Shown: positions 44,576 through 53,695 of the stretch, in pieces
Layout of the letters: the number at the start of each line of letters is the position of its first letter
Numbering within the stretch: the stretch's first letter is position 1
Source: Oscillospiraceae bacterium
Lineage (GTDB): Bacteria > Bacillota > Clostridia > Oscillospirales > Ruminococcaceae
Length of the DNA stretch: 64,000 bases
Assembly (NCBI GenBank): GCA_020024285.1
Contig: JAHHTZ010000002.1
Location: 62,001 to 126,000, forward strand
Direction: 5' to 3'
Made by a program: the position numbers and the translations under genes
Notes under the pieces: generated by a model
Databases searched by the model: none
What the model saw: the letters and a program-made list of their open reading frames with translations, nothing else
Told to the model about the DNA's origin: nothing

Positions 44576-45279
44576 AGCGCAGAAATATCCTGTTCAGTGC
44601 ATGGGTGGCTTTCACGATGATATTGGTTGTTATCGGTCTTTTGGGAAGGGTTCATCAGCGCGTTGATCGAAAGGCAATATCGGTGCAGATCGATCCCACG
44701 CGGCCTGCTGTTGCTCTGACCTTCGACGATGGACCAAGTCCCCGTTATACCCCACAGGTGCTGGATGTTTTATATGAGCAGCAGGTTCCGGCCACCTTTT
44801 TTCTGGTGGGGGAAAAATTTCCCGGAAATGAGCTGCTCATCAAGGAGATGGCAGGCAGCGGACATGAGATCGAAAGCCACACCTTCTCGCATCCCGACCT
44901 CACAACGCTCAGTACACGGCAAATCCGGCAGGAAATCCATCAAACAGAAGAAGGTCTGAAAAAGATCCTGCCAAACTATACGATCCAATATCTCCGCCCT
45001 CCATACGGAAGATATACGGAAAAAGTTGAGAAAGCATCTGACCTTCCTCTGATGCTGTGGACGATCGACAGCTGGGATTGGGAAAACCCGGATGCAGATA
45101 ACATTTACAAAACCGCTATCCGCGGCATAAAAGACGGAGATATCATCGTTTTCCATGACGACAACCCGGAAACAGTCAAGGCATTGAGAAAAATCATTGC
45201 AGAGCTCAAGGCAAGAAATTTTCAGTTCCTTACGGTGTCACAAATGTATGAAATGAAGCAGGGTGATATGACAGATTAG
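44572..45279 (+). CDS. polysaccharide deacetylase (CE4), membrane-anchored
   Basis: A 235-residue protein: an N-terminal membrane anchor (about 5-26), then a NodB/CE4 domain. The five motifs are complete: TFDDGPSPRYT (metal Asp, catalytic Asp), SHTFSHPDL (two metal His), RPPYGRY, LWTIDSWDW and IVFHDDNPETV (catalytic His). It would remove acetyl groups from GlcNAc polymers outside the cell. Start ATG overlaps the synthase stop (ATGA) behind GGGGGAATGG. Confidence 0.9.
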   Translation: MKRRNILFSAWVAFTMILVVIGLLGRVHQRVDRKAISVQIDPTRPAVALTFDDGPSPRYTPQVLDVLYEQQVPATFFLVGEKFPGNELLIKEMAGSGHEIESHTFSHPDLTTLSTRQIRQEIHQTEEGLKKILPNYTIQYLRPPYGRYTEKVEKASDLPLMLWTIDSWDWENPDADNIYKTAIRGIKDGDIIVFHDDNPETVKALRKIIAELKARNFQFLTVSQMYEMKQGDMTD

Positions 45280-45466
45280 CTGTAAAAATCGAATGTTTTC
45301 CGATTGCAGGCATCAGCAAAGAGCGGGCTTTGGACTGCATTTTATGCAGCCCGGCCCAAGAATTTTGCATACCTTGATATATAGCCTACACTGAAAACAG
45401 TCTCACCATCCATACGCGGATTTTCCTCATTTTACAGCAATTTTTACTAAAAAATAACAGGATACA

Positions 45467-45495
45467 TTGACACAGATGGCGTACTGTGGTACAAT
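45467..45495 (+). promoter_or_regulatory. promoter of the cobalamin-regulated operon
   Basis: TTGACA (45467-45472), 17-bp spacer, TACAAT (45490-45495), just before the riboswitch. Confidence 0.75.
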
Positions 45496-45514
45496 GGCGC
45501 TGGTTTGGGGACAT

Positions 45515-45813
45515 TCCCCAAAAATTGAATACAGTGATAAACTGCGGTGCCGCGGAGCCTTTGGCTTGGCGCGGTGAAAAGGGAAACAGGTGAAAGTCCT
45601 GTACAGTCTCGCTGCTGTAAATGCGGAGTGATCTTTCGATGCCATTGGAACTATCCGAGAAGGTGAAGATCATGAGGATGCATAAGTCAGAAGACCTGCC
45701 ACAGTTTGTAAATCAATCTGCGAAGAACAGAAACTTTACAAAGCGTCACAGAGCGACCCGGTTCGGGAAGCTCTTCATCTGTATGAGTGCTGTTGTTCAG
45801 CACTCATTTTTTT
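45515..45813 (+). ncRNA. cobalamin riboswitch with terminator platform
   Basis: The core has GCGGTGAAAAGGGAAACAGG, then GAAAGTCCTGTACAG with GCTGCTGTAA, and the B12 box AAGTCAGAAGACCTGCC at 45684-45700. The spacing and order match the AdoCbl/cobalamin aptamer. The expression platform extends to the intrinsic terminator at 45783-45813. High cobalamin should stop transcription before the CGGC gene. The 5' limit is approximate. Confidence 0.88.
45783..45813 (+). terminator. riboswitch terminator hairpin
   Basis: ATGAGTGCTG pairs with CAGCACTCAT around TTGTT, with T7 behind it, ending 27 bp before the next start codon. Confidence 0.85.
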
Positions 45814-45840
45814 ATGCAAAAGAAAGAGGAGGAGCTGAAT

Positions 45841-46224
45841 ATGAAGAAAATCGTCATGCTGACCTGCCAAAAGGCAACAGGCTACTGTACCGGCGCGGCG
45901 TGTCTGCAAGCATTTCACAGCCGCACCGGAAGCTTTGCCCAATACGAAGACGAGGAGCTGCAGGTGGTGGCATTTATGCACTGCAACGGCTGCGGCGTTA
46001 TGCCAAAAACGGACGAGGGCTTGCAGGAAAAAGTAGACAGGATCCTGCAAATTCATCCCGATGCAGTCCATCTCGGCGTCTGCACCATGTACAAAGACGG
46101 CACACGATGTCCTGTCATCGAAAATATTTATTCGATTTTTCAGGAACACGGTATTCCAATCATCAACGGGACCCATAACAGTGCCCGCTTGACGGATATC
46201 GGAGCACCGATTCCCCAAAAATAA
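45841..46224 (+). CDS. CGGC-domain protein under cobalamin riboswitch control
   Basis: A 127-residue protein of the CGGC family (putative metal-binding). Cys-rich points are TCQKATGYCTGAACLQAF, MHCNGCGVMP, LGVCTMYKDGTRCP; the NGCG segment takes the place of CGGC. No signal peptide, so cytoplasmic. ATG 45841 follows AGGAGG. It is first in the operon before a BtuFCD-type transporter, suggesting a role in cobalamin or cobalt handling. Biochemical function of the family is not established to my knowledge. Confidence 0.78.
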   Translation: MKKIVMLTCQKATGYCTGAACLQAFHSRTGSFAQYEDEELQVVAFMHCNGCGVMPKTDEGLQEKVDRILQIHPDAVHLGVCTMYKDGTRCPVIENIYSIFQEHGIPIINGTHNSARLTDIGAPIPQK

Positions 46225-46249
46225 AGAAATACAAAAGGAGAAAATCGAC

Positions 46250-47302
46250 ATGAAAAACAAAGTTCTTGCGCTTGTGCTGGCAGCTCTCATGGTTATGAGC
46301 ATGGGTGCCTGCGGACAGAATGCCACCTCTACTGAGAAGGAGCCGGAAACCACACAGGAGTCTGCTGCTCCTGAAGCTGCCAAACCCGAAGAAACAAAAA
46401 CCGAAGAAACCGCAGAAAAAGGTGACTACGGCACTGTAGTTATCGATAACTACGGTCATGAGCTGACCTTTACCAAAATGCCGGAGCGCGTGATCAGCAT
46501 GAATATCCAGACCACAGAAATGATGCTGGCTCTGGGCTTGGGTGACAAGGTGATTGGATGCAGCTTTAATACCTGCGAAGTCCTGCCTGAGTACAAGGAA
46601 GCATTTGACAAGATTCCGATTTTGTCTGACACCTATGCCTCCCATGAGGTCATCATCGGTGAGGAGCCTGACTTTGTTGTTGGGCGCAACACTGCTTTCG
46701 GTGAGAAATCAAGCGGCAGTGTAGAGCAGTTTGAAGCAGCCGGCATCCCTGCTTATCAGTCTCAGGGAACCATCGTGTCCGGCAGACCGGAAGAAATGGA
46801 CGATGTGTATGCAGACCTGCTGAACCTTGGAAAGATCTTCAAAATAGAGGATCGTGCAGAAGCACTGGTGAGCGAAATGAAGCAGAAGATCGACGATGTG
46901 CAGAAGAAACTGACCTCCGTGAAAGAGCCTGTGAAGGTTTTAGTCATCGACTCTCTGGACGGCAACGAAATCTTTACTGCCAGCAACGCTCTGGAATCGG
47001 AACTGATTCGACTGGCAGGCGGCAAGAACATTGCCCCCGATATGGGCTCCAACTGGGCGACGATCAGCATGGAGATCGCTTCCGATGCGAACCCGGACAT
47101 CATCGTGTTCAATGTTTATGAGGATACCACTCTGGAAGAAAAAATCGCAAAAGCACAGGCAGTGGAAGCTCTGAAGGATACCCCTGCGATGCAGAACGAA
47201 CGTTTTGTAGGCGTGCCTCTGGCAAGTGTTCACGAAAGTGTCCGCGCTGCGGATACCGTTCAGTATCTGGCTGAAAGCTTCTATCCTGAACTGTTCCAGT
47301 AA
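46250..47302 (+). CDS. btuF: cobalamin-type ABC transporter substrate-binding lipoprotein
   Basis: A 350-residue lipoprotein with lipobox MGAC (Cys21) and a Glu/Thr-rich linker to about 60. The type III (helical-backbone) fold follows: VVIDNYGHELTFTKMPERVISMNIQTTEMMLALGLGDKVIG and later GKNIAPDMGSNWATISMEIASDANPDIIVF. Iron-siderophore binders share this fold; the cobalamin riboswitch upstream makes a corrinoid the likely ligand. Confidence 0.87.
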   Translation: MKNKVLALVLAALMVMSMGACGQNATSTEKEPETTQESAAPEAAKPEETKTEETAEKGDYGTVVIDNYGHELTFTKMPERVISMNIQTTEMMLALGLGDKVIGCSFNTCEVLPEYKEAFDKIPILSDTYASHEVIIGEEPDFVVGRNTAFGEKSSGSVEQFEAAGIPAYQSQGTIVSGRPEEMDDVYADLLNLGKIFKIEDRAEALVSEMKQKIDDVQKKLTSVKEPVKVLVIDSLDGNEIFTASNALESELIRLAGGKNIAPDMGSNWATISMEIASDANPDIIVFNVYEDTTLEEKIAKAQAVEALKDTPAMQNERFVGVPLASVHESVRAADTVQYLAESFYPELFQ

Positions 47303-47314
47303 AAGGCGAGTGAG

Positions 47315-48379
47315 ATGAAAAAACTGTACAGGAAGCGAACACTTTTTCTGGCGATCGTTCTGCTGCTTGTTATACTAATCATCGTGGCAGCTGCAACGGT
47401 GACGGTGGGACCGGTTCTTGTACCGATTGACCGGGTGCCGACGATCGTTAAGGATGCCATCACGCATGTGACGACACCGGATGCCTATTCCAAATCCCAG
47501 TTTCATATTATTTGGAACATCCGCATCCCCCGCATCCTCATGGCGGTTCTGGCAGGTGCCGGTTTGGCGGTATCCGGTGCGGTGATGCAGGCAATCGTCC
47601 GCAACCCCATTGCGGACCCGTATGTTCTGGGTGTTTCCTCCGGTGCTTCCACAGGTGCTGCCATTGCGCTGCTGCTTCCGTCGGTGACTCTGTTTCATGG
47701 CGGCGCATCGGTTGCTGCCACAGCCTTCATAGGCGCTATGCTGGCATCGATTACAGTCTACAGCCTTGCATATTCGCGGGAAACGAAGGCCATCAACCCC
47801 ACATCCCTGATCCTGGCGGGTACAGCGGTGGCTGCCATTCTCGGCGCCGTTACCAATCTGCTGGTCTTTCTGGCGCGCGACAAGGACAGCATTTCCAACA
47901 TCTACTACTGGCAGATGGGCAGCCTTGCCTCCGCCCAATGGACGGATCTTGGAATTCCGGCATTGACCGTTTCTGTCAGCATTGTAGTTGTCCTGTTCTA
48001 TACAAAGAAGATGAACCTGCTGATGATCGGGGAAGAGGATGCCTATGCGCTGGGGCTCAATATCCGAGAGGTCCGTCTGACGCTGATGGCGTGCAGCTCA
48101 GTTATGGTAGCGTCCATCGTGTCAAAAACCGGCATCATCGGCTTTGTGGGTCTGATGATCCCCCATATTGTGCGGCTGTTTGTGGGCAGTGACAACCGAA
48201 AGGTGGTTCCCCTCAGCGCCTTGGCTGGGAGTATCTTCCTGATTTTGGCGGATACCGCCGCGCGAACACTCTTTGGCGCGACAGAGCTTCCCATCGGTGT
48301 GGTTACAGCATTCACCGGTGCGCCCTTCTTCCTGTATTTGATGGGAAAGAAGAAGTACACGTTTGGAGGGAAGAGCTGA
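47315..48379 (+). CDS. btuC: FecCD/BtuC-family permease
   Basis: A 354-residue permease with about ten helices. IPRILMAVLAGAGLAVSGAVMQAIVRNPIADPYVLGVSSGAS is the FecCD signature, and GFVGLMIPHIVRLFVGSDNRKVVP is the ATPase contact loop. It ends one base into the ATPase start. With its neighbours it makes a complete importer. Confidence 0.9.
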   Translation: MKKLYRKRTLFLAIVLLLVILIIVAAATVTVGPVLVPIDRVPTIVKDAITHVTTPDAYSKSQFHIIWNIRIPRILMAVLAGAGLAVSGAVMQAIVRNPIADPYVLGVSSGASTGAAIALLLPSVTLFHGGASVAATAFIGAMLASITVYSLAYSRETKAINPTSLILAGTAVAAILGAVTNLLVFLARDKDSISNIYYWQMGSLASAQWTDLGIPALTVSVSIVVVLFYTKKMNLLMIGEEDAYALGLNIREVRLTLMACSSVMVASIVSKTGIIGFVGLMIPHIVRLFVGSDNRKVVPLSALAGSIFLILADTAARTLFGATELPIGVVTAFTGAPFFLYLMGKKKYTFGGKS

Positions 48380-49140
48380 TGGAACTCTCATTTGAAGGAA
48401 TCCATGTGACCTTGGGCAGAACGGAGATTTTGAAGGGTGTCGATCTTGTGGCACAGGATGGAAAAATCACCGGGATCATCGGTCCCAACGGCAGCGGAAA
48501 ATCCACGCTGATGAAAACGCTGTTCGGAATCGTGAAATGTCAGCAAGGGCAGATCCTGCTGGACAAAAAACCGGTCAAGGACTATCCCAGAGGCTATGTC
48601 GCCCAGAACATCGGCTATATTGCGCAGGAAACCTCCTGCCCGTTCGATTTTACGGTGCGGGAGATGGTGTCTATGGGTCTGTATCCTCACGACAAGCGGT
48701 ATCGCGGTGCTAGCAAGGAGAAAATCATCACCGATGCGCTGGAGCAGACCGGGATAGCAGACATGGGGGAGCGCAGCTTCCTCTCTTTATCTGGCGGTGA
48801 GAAAAAGAGCGTCATGCTGGCGCGCGCCATTGCACAGCAGGCACAGACTCTGGTGCTGGACGAACCCACCAACCATCTGGATATCCGTCACCAGCTGTTT
48901 ATTCTGGATTTTCTCAGCCAGAAGAAATTCACCAGTCTGATCGTTCTTCATGACCTCAATTACGCCTGCATGTACTGCGATTGTTTGTATCTGATGCATA
49001 AGGGGCAGGTGGTTGCTCAGGGTACCCCTGTGGAAGTCCTGACCGCGGAGAATGTGCAGAAAGTTTTTGGCGTCAACGGCTCTGCCAAGGTTTACGAAGG
49101 AAACCAATGCCGCTTCTTTCTCGAAAATGTCAACCTGTGA
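48379..49140 (+). CDS. btuD: cobalamin-type ABC transporter ATPase
   Basis: A 253-residue ATPase with Walker A GPNGSGKST (Lys41), signature LSLSGGEKKSVMLARAIAQ, Walker B TLVLDEPTNHLDI and switch LHDLNYA. Typical FecE/BtuD. The start overlaps the btuC stop (TGATGG). Confidence 0.92.
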   Translation: MELSFEGIHVTLGRTEILKGVDLVAQDGKITGIIGPNGSGKSTLMKTLFGIVKCQQGQILLDKKPVKDYPRGYVAQNIGYIAQETSCPFDFTVREMVSMGLYPHDKRYRGASKEKIITDALEQTGIADMGERSFLSLSGGEKKSVMLARAIAQQAQTLVLDEPTNHLDIRHQLFILDFLSQKKFTSLIVLHDLNYACMYCDCLYLMHKGQVVAQGTPVEVLTAENVQKVFGVNGSAKVYEGNQCRFFLENVNL

Positions 49141-49170
49141 ACGAAAATGTTTTATCGCTTTTCAGGAATC

Positions 49171-49204
49171 AAAAAACGGAACTGCATATGCAGTTCCGTT
49201 TTTT
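49171..49204. terminator. bidirectional terminator
   Basis: A palindrome AAAAAACGGAACTGCAT/ATGCAGTTCCGTTTTTT between the btu operon and the convergent M20 gene. Confidence 0.85.
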
Positions 49205-49243
49205 TACGCTGTCAAAGCCTCACCTGTTTTGTACTGCAAACTG

Positions 49244-50422
49244 CTATTTACAGAATTTCTCGATGGCACCAACCATAATGGCAGTTCCGATCGGGAGAAC
49301 ATCGGGGTCCAAATCGAAGTTAGGCTGGTGGAAGGTGTATTCCCCCAAATGCTCCTTCCGGGTGGAACCAAGATAGTAGTATGCAGCCTTGCGGTCTTTT
49401 TTGTAGAAAGCAAAATCGTCGCTTCCCATCTCAGGAATCTCCATATACATCACATTTTCTGCACCTACGATCTCTTTGGCAGCTTCTGCAATCAGGTCGT
49501 TGACTTCCTTGTCGTTGTTCAAAACAACACAGGTGTACTGGTCGTCGAATTGAAGCGTGCAGTGGTTCATTTCACAGATTGCATTTGCAATTTTCTCCAT
49601 GCGCTCCACAATATAATCGCGTGCGCTGTTATCCAAGGTGCGCAGGGTTCCGCCCATTGCAGCAACGCAAGGCATTACATTGAGCGCATCCGGGCTGCCT
49701 GCCTGAAGGTAGCAGATCGAGAGAACGGCAGGTGTCAGCACATTTACCTCTCTTGAAACGATGGTCTGGTATGCGTTAAAGATTTGGTTGGCTGCAATGA
49801 GCGCATCGGTACCGCTGTGCGGATAACCCCCATGACCGCCTTCGCAGGAGATGGAGAGCTTAAAATCGTCGCTGCTTGCCAGCATCTCACGATCTCTCAG
49901 AAGGACAGTCCCCGTCTTATAGTCTGGGTGCAGGTGAACGCAGAGCATCATATCCACATCGTCTGTAACACCGCTTTCCACTACAAGCGGCGCACCAGTT
50001 GGAATAACGGTACCTTCTTCGTTGGGCTGGAAAATCAGTTTTACGGTCCCGCACAGCTCCTCTTTGTGGTTCATAAAGTATTTTGCAACACCCAACGCAA
50101 TGGTGGTATGAGCGTCATGCCCGCAGGCATGGCATACACCGGCATTTTGAGATTTGTAAGGAGCATTCTTGACATCATCCATAGCGAGTGCATCGATATC
50201 AGCACGAATCCCCACAACAGGACCGGGCTTTTCGCCGCGAATAATACCCATCACTGCATTTTTGCAAAAACCCTGTACGACCTCTGCCCCAAGCTCCTCC
50301 AAAATTTCAGCGATCCTCTTTGAGGTGCGAAATTCCTGAAAGCCTAATTCGGGGTGTGCATGAAAATCATTTCTCCACTCAGTCAGAATATCCTGGTAGG
50401 AATAAATTTCCTTACGATCCAT
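49244..50422 (-). CDS. M20-family amidohydrolase / N-acyl amino acid hydrolase
   Basis: A 392-residue metallopeptidase. DFHAHPELGFQE starts the domain. VGIRADIDALAMDD, HACGHDAHTTIALG and FQPNEEG give metal and catalytic residues. MGSDDFAFY supplies the last ligands. The family includes hippurate hydrolases, N-acetyl-diaminopimelate deacetylases and aminoacylases, which sequence alone does not separate. Single gene. Confidence 0.88.
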   Translation of the reverse strand: MDRKEIYSYQDILTEWRNDFHAHPELGFQEFRTSKRIAEILEELGAEVVQGFCKNAVMGIIRGEKPGPVVGIRADIDALAMDDVKNAPYKSQNAGVCHACGHDAHTTIALGVAKYFMNHKEELCGTVKLIFQPNEEGTVIPTGAPLVVESGVTDDVDMMLCVHLHPDYKTGTVLLRDREMLASSDDFKLSISCEGGHGGYPHSGTDALIAANQIFNAYQTIVSREVNVLTPAVLSICYLQAGSPDALNVMPCVAAMGGTLRTLDNSARDYIVERMEKIANAICEMNHCTLQFDDQYTCVVLNNDKEVNDLIAEAAKEIVGAENVMYMEIPEMGSDDFAFYKKDRKAAYYYLGSTRKEHLGEYTFHQPNFDLDPDVLPIGTAIMVGAIEKFCK

Positions 50423-50619
50423 CGTTGTCCCTCCCTGTTTATCTTAATTTTGAGTAAGCATTGTGATTGTCACATCATTATAGTAATAAGACGCACTTGC
50501 CGTCAATGGGACACATGGATTTTTGTACATTGGTTGTTTTCGGAAGGTTGATTTCTCAGCAGCATGACCGCAAAATGGCAGAGAATCATGAAGAAAATTT
50601 TAATTTTTGGCGATGCTGC

Positions 50620-50647
50620 TTGACTTTTTCTGCCTACAGAGTACAAT
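50620..50647 (+). promoter_or_regulatory. htpG promoter
   Basis: TTGACT (50620-50625), 16-bp spacer, TACAAT (50642-50647); start site predicted at about 50654, on the operator. Confidence 0.65.
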
Positions 50648-50652
50648 AATAT

Positions 50653-50679
50653 TTAGCACTCATATAAATAGACTGCTAA
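50653..50679 (+). promoter_or_regulatory. CIRCE-like HrcA operator
   Basis: TTAGCACTC-N9-GACTGCTAA differs from the CIRCE consensus TTAGCACTC-N9-GAGTGCTAA at one base of the right arm. Its place at +1 of htpG fits HrcA repression. Confidence 0.75.
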
Positions 50680-50716
50680 ACATTATGTTTTATATAAATG
50701 TTGGAGGTAATGCGTT

Positions 50717-52567
50717 ATGGCACGTACTGGGACAATCAGTGTCAATTCTGAAAATCTGTTTCCAATCATCAAAAAATGGCTGTATTCTGACAAAGATATC
50801 TTTCTCAGAGAGTTAGTTTCCAACAGCTGCGATGCGATCAAGAAGCTGCAACGGCTGCAAAGCATCGGAGAAGCTCCTGAATGCACACAAACACCTCGCA
50901 TCGAGGTCTGGACCAACAAGGATGCCAAAACCATTGTGATCAAGGACAACGGTCTTGGCATGACGGAAGAGGAAGTGGAAAAGTATATCACACAGGTTGC
51001 TTTTTCCGGAGCGGCGGAGTTTGTAGAAAAATACAAAGAAAAAACCGACGGAGAAGCAGGGATCATCGGACACTTCGGTCTGGGCTTCTATTCTGCATTT
51101 ATGGTTTCTTCTTCTGTCGAAATCGATACCCTGTCCTATGAAGAGGGGGCAAAACCGGTTCATTGGGTATCAAGCGGAGAATCTACATACGAAATCTCGG
51201 AAGGAACCCGCACAGAACATGGAACAACCGTCACCCTGCATTTGATGCCGGAGGAAGAGGAGTTTTTGGAAAACGCACGTATCCACGAGATCCTGCATAA
51301 ATACTGCGCCTTTATGCCATACGAAATCTACTGCAATCCAAAAGTAGAGGAATACACCACAAAGGACGAGGAAGGAAACGACAAAACAGAACTGATCCAG
51401 CCTCATCCGGTCAACAACACACATCCGCTGTGGCTCAAATCTCCAAAGGACTGCACGGACGAAGAGTATAAGGCGTTCTATCGTGAAACATTCATGGACT
51501 ACAACGACCCGCTGTTCTGGATTCACCTCAATGTAGATTATCCGCTCAACTTAAAGGGTATCCTGTACTTCCCAAAACAGAGCAGTAAGCTGGAAGTGAT
51601 GCCAGGGCAGGTAAAACTGTTCAGCAATCAGGTGTTTGTTGCAGATAATATCAAGGAGGTCATCCCGGAATTCCTGCTGCTTCTCAAAGGTGTCATCGAC
51701 TGCCCGGATATGCCGCTGAACGTATCAAGAAGCTTCCTGCAAAACGACGGAGAGGTTGCCAAGATTGCAGCACATATCACGAAAAAGGTTTCGGATAAAC
51801 TGCATCAAATTTTCAAAAACGACCGTGCAGCCTACGAGGGATACTGGAGCGATATTTCTGCATTCATCAAGTTCGGCTGCATCAAGGACGATAAATTCTA
51901 TGACCGAATCAAGGATATCCTGCTGCTCAAAACGATTGATGGGGAATACAAGACACTGGAGGAATATCCAAAGGACAAAGACGGCAAGATCTTCTATGTT
52001 ACAGACGAAAACCGTCAATCGCAGTACATCAAGATGTTCCGCGACAACGGACTGAGCGCTGCGGTCCTTACTCATGCCATCGATCCGCATTTCATCAGCC
52101 TGTTGGAGTACAAAGACCATGATCTGCACTTCAACCGCATCGATGCAGATATCAACGAAGCACTCAAGGATGGGGAAGTGGCAGACAGTGAAAAAGCAGC
52201 CACCGATGATTTGACCGAGAAATTCAAAGCGGCTCTGGGAAAAGAAAAACTGACTGTAAAAGCAGAGAAGCTCAAAACTCCGCAAACACCAGCAGTCATC
52301 CTGCTGTCCGAGTATGCACGCCGTATTCAGGATATGAACAGACTGTACGGGGAGGAGTTCTCTGATCTCGAACCGGAAATGACTCTGGTTCTCAACAGCG
52401 AGAATCCTCTTGTTCAAAAGATCCCGACCCTGCCGCAGGAGCAGGCGCAGATGATCAGCCGCCAGATCTATGATTTGGCACTGCTGGGTCACAAGTCTTT
52501 GAGCGCACAGGAGCTTTCTGATTTTGTAGAACGCTCTGTCAAACTGATGGAACAGCTGGCACAATAA
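50717..52567 (+). CDS. htpG: molecular chaperone HtpG (Hsp90)
   Basis: A 616-residue Hsp90. GHKL ATPase motifs ELVSNSCDAIKKL, IKDNGLGMTEEEV, GHFGLGFYSAFMV and GTTVTLHL are present. The middle-domain catalytic segment DNIKEVIPEFLLLLKGVIDCPDMPLNVSRSFLQND follows. The C-terminal dimerisation domain is complete. GGAGG lies 9 bp before the ATG. Confidence 0.97.
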   Translation: MARTGTISVNSENLFPIIKKWLYSDKDIFLRELVSNSCDAIKKLQRLQSIGEAPECTQTPRIEVWTNKDAKTIVIKDNGLGMTEEEVEKYITQVAFSGAAEFVEKYKEKTDGEAGIIGHFGLGFYSAFMVSSSVEIDTLSYEEGAKPVHWVSSGESTYEISEGTRTEHGTTVTLHLMPEEEEFLENARIHEILHKYCAFMPYEIYCNPKVEEYTTKDEEGNDKTELIQPHPVNNTHPLWLKSPKDCTDEEYKAFYRETFMDYNDPLFWIHLNVDYPLNLKGILYFPKQSSKLEVMPGQVKLFSNQVFVADNIKEVIPEFLLLLKGVIDCPDMPLNVSRSFLQNDGEVAKIAAHITKKVSDKLHQIFKNDRAAYEGYWSDISAFIKFGCIKDDKFYDRIKDILLLKTIDGEYKTLEEYPKDKDGKIFYVTDENRQSQYIKMFRDNGLSAAVLTHAIDPHFISLLEYKDHDLHFNRIDADINEALKDGEVADSEKAATDDLTEKFKAALGKEKLTVKAEKLKTPQTPAVILLSEYARRIQDMNRLYGEEFSDLEPEMTLVLNSENPLVQKIPTLPQEQAQMISRQIYDLALLGHKSLSAQELSDFVERSVKLMEQLAQ

Positions 52568-52583
52568 GCTTTCATAAACAGAA

Positions 52584-52620
52584 CATCCCTGTAAATCTAA
52601 CTTTGTGATTTACAGGGATG
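52584..52620. terminator. terminator between htpG and lysR
   Basis: CATCCCTGTAAATC pairs with GATTTACAGGGATG; a T-rich stretch follows on the plus strand. Confidence 0.75.
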
Positions 52621-52627
52621 CTCTGTT

Positions 52628-53530
52628 TTATTTTGCATCAGGGCGATTTTTGCGGATGATGATTTCAAGCAGCTGGGCGGCTGCCGGCGTGAGGGAAACG
52701 TTTTTGAGCGAAATCATGGCAATATTTCTTTTTGGGATGCTCTCCTTGGTCGGGACTTCAAACAGCTCCCCGCTGGTGAGGTATTGCTGGGCAAATTCGC
52801 GCACAACGCAGGATACCCCTAAATTGACCCGCGCAAATTCAAGCAGGAGGTCGTAGGAGGCAAGCGCAATTTCCGGGGAAATGGAAACCCCCTTGCTGAG
52901 GAAAAACTTTTCCACATAGGAGCGGGTGTTCGATTTTTGCTCCAATAGGATGAGCGGAAGGCGGGCAACCTCCGACAGGGAAAGAGGGCTTTTCTTCAAA
53001 TGATCGAACCGTGTTCCTGCCACAAAAATATCCTGAACAGAAACCGTATAGTGGATCTGGATATTTTCTTCCGAGAGAGGAAGATTAACAAAAGCAATAT
53101 CGATTTTTCCGGATTGCAGAAGCTCGATGCTTTCCCAGCTGGTTCGGCTGAGGATGCTCAGCTTGATTTGCGGATATTGTGTGTGAAACTCCTCCAAGCT
53201 GTCCAAAAGAAGGTGCTTGATGATCAGATCCCCTGCTCCAATGCGCAATTCTCCAAAGGTGAGCTTGTTCATATCAAGGAGCTTTTGCTCCGCTGAGTTG
53301 ATGAGCCCCAGCGCAGAGCTTGCATACTCGTACAGCAGCTGACCCTGTGCCGTGAGAGAAACACCCTTGGAATTTCGGGTGAACAGCTGCGTCCCCAGCT
53401 GTTCCTCCAGCTGCTTTACTGCCTGGCTGACTGCCGGCTGAGAAAGAAATAAAGCATGGGCAGCCTGAGAAAAACTCATCGACGATGCCACCTGACAAAA
53501 GATACGGTATAGTTCCAACTTTGCAGTCAT
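52628..53530 (-). CDS. LysR-family transcriptional regulator
   Basis: A 300-residue LTTR. The N-terminal HTH is LYRIFCQVASSMSFSQAAHALFLSQPAVSQAVKQLEEQLGTQLFTR (about 5-50), followed by the linker and the co-inducer domain. It is divergent from the F420-ligase-like gene, the classical LTTR arrangement, so that gene is the probable target. Between them GCTA-N6-TAGC (53554-53567) may be its site. Confidence 0.92.
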   Translation of the reverse strand: MTAKLELYRIFCQVASSMSFSQAAHALFLSQPAVSQAVKQLEEQLGTQLFTRNSKGVSLTAQGQLLYEYASSALGLINSAEQKLLDMNKLTFGELRIGAGDLIIKHLLLDSLEEFHTQYPQIKLSILSRTSWESIELLQSGKIDIAFVNLPLSEENIQIHYTVSVQDIFVAGTRFDHLKKSPLSLSEVARLPLILLEQKSNTRSYVEKFFLSKGVSISPEIALASYDLLLEFARVNLGVSCVVREFAQQYLTSGELFEVPTKESIPKRNIAMISLKNVSLTPAAAQLLEIIIRKNRPDAK

Positions 53531-53586
53531 ACGACCTTCCTCCCATGATATAAGCTAAGGTAATAGCATGTATTAAATATATTTAT

Positions 53587-53615
53587 TTTACTTATATTAT
53601 AAAATCCATTATACT
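53587..53615 (+). promoter_or_regulatory. promoter of the F420-ligase-like gene
   Basis: TTTACT (53587-53592), 17-bp spacer, TATACT (53610-53615), 80 bp before the start codon. Confidence 0.5.
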
Positions 53616-53695
53616 GATAGAAGTAGAGCACTTCAAGTGCAATTTTGCCGCGAAAACTCTGTTTATGCTTAATCATAAAGAAAGAAGGATTTGTC

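Noticed and set aside
45301..45372. Terminator after the polysaccharide operon
   Set aside because: The CTGCAT/ATGCAG pairing is short and lacks a T run, so it is too weak to annotate.
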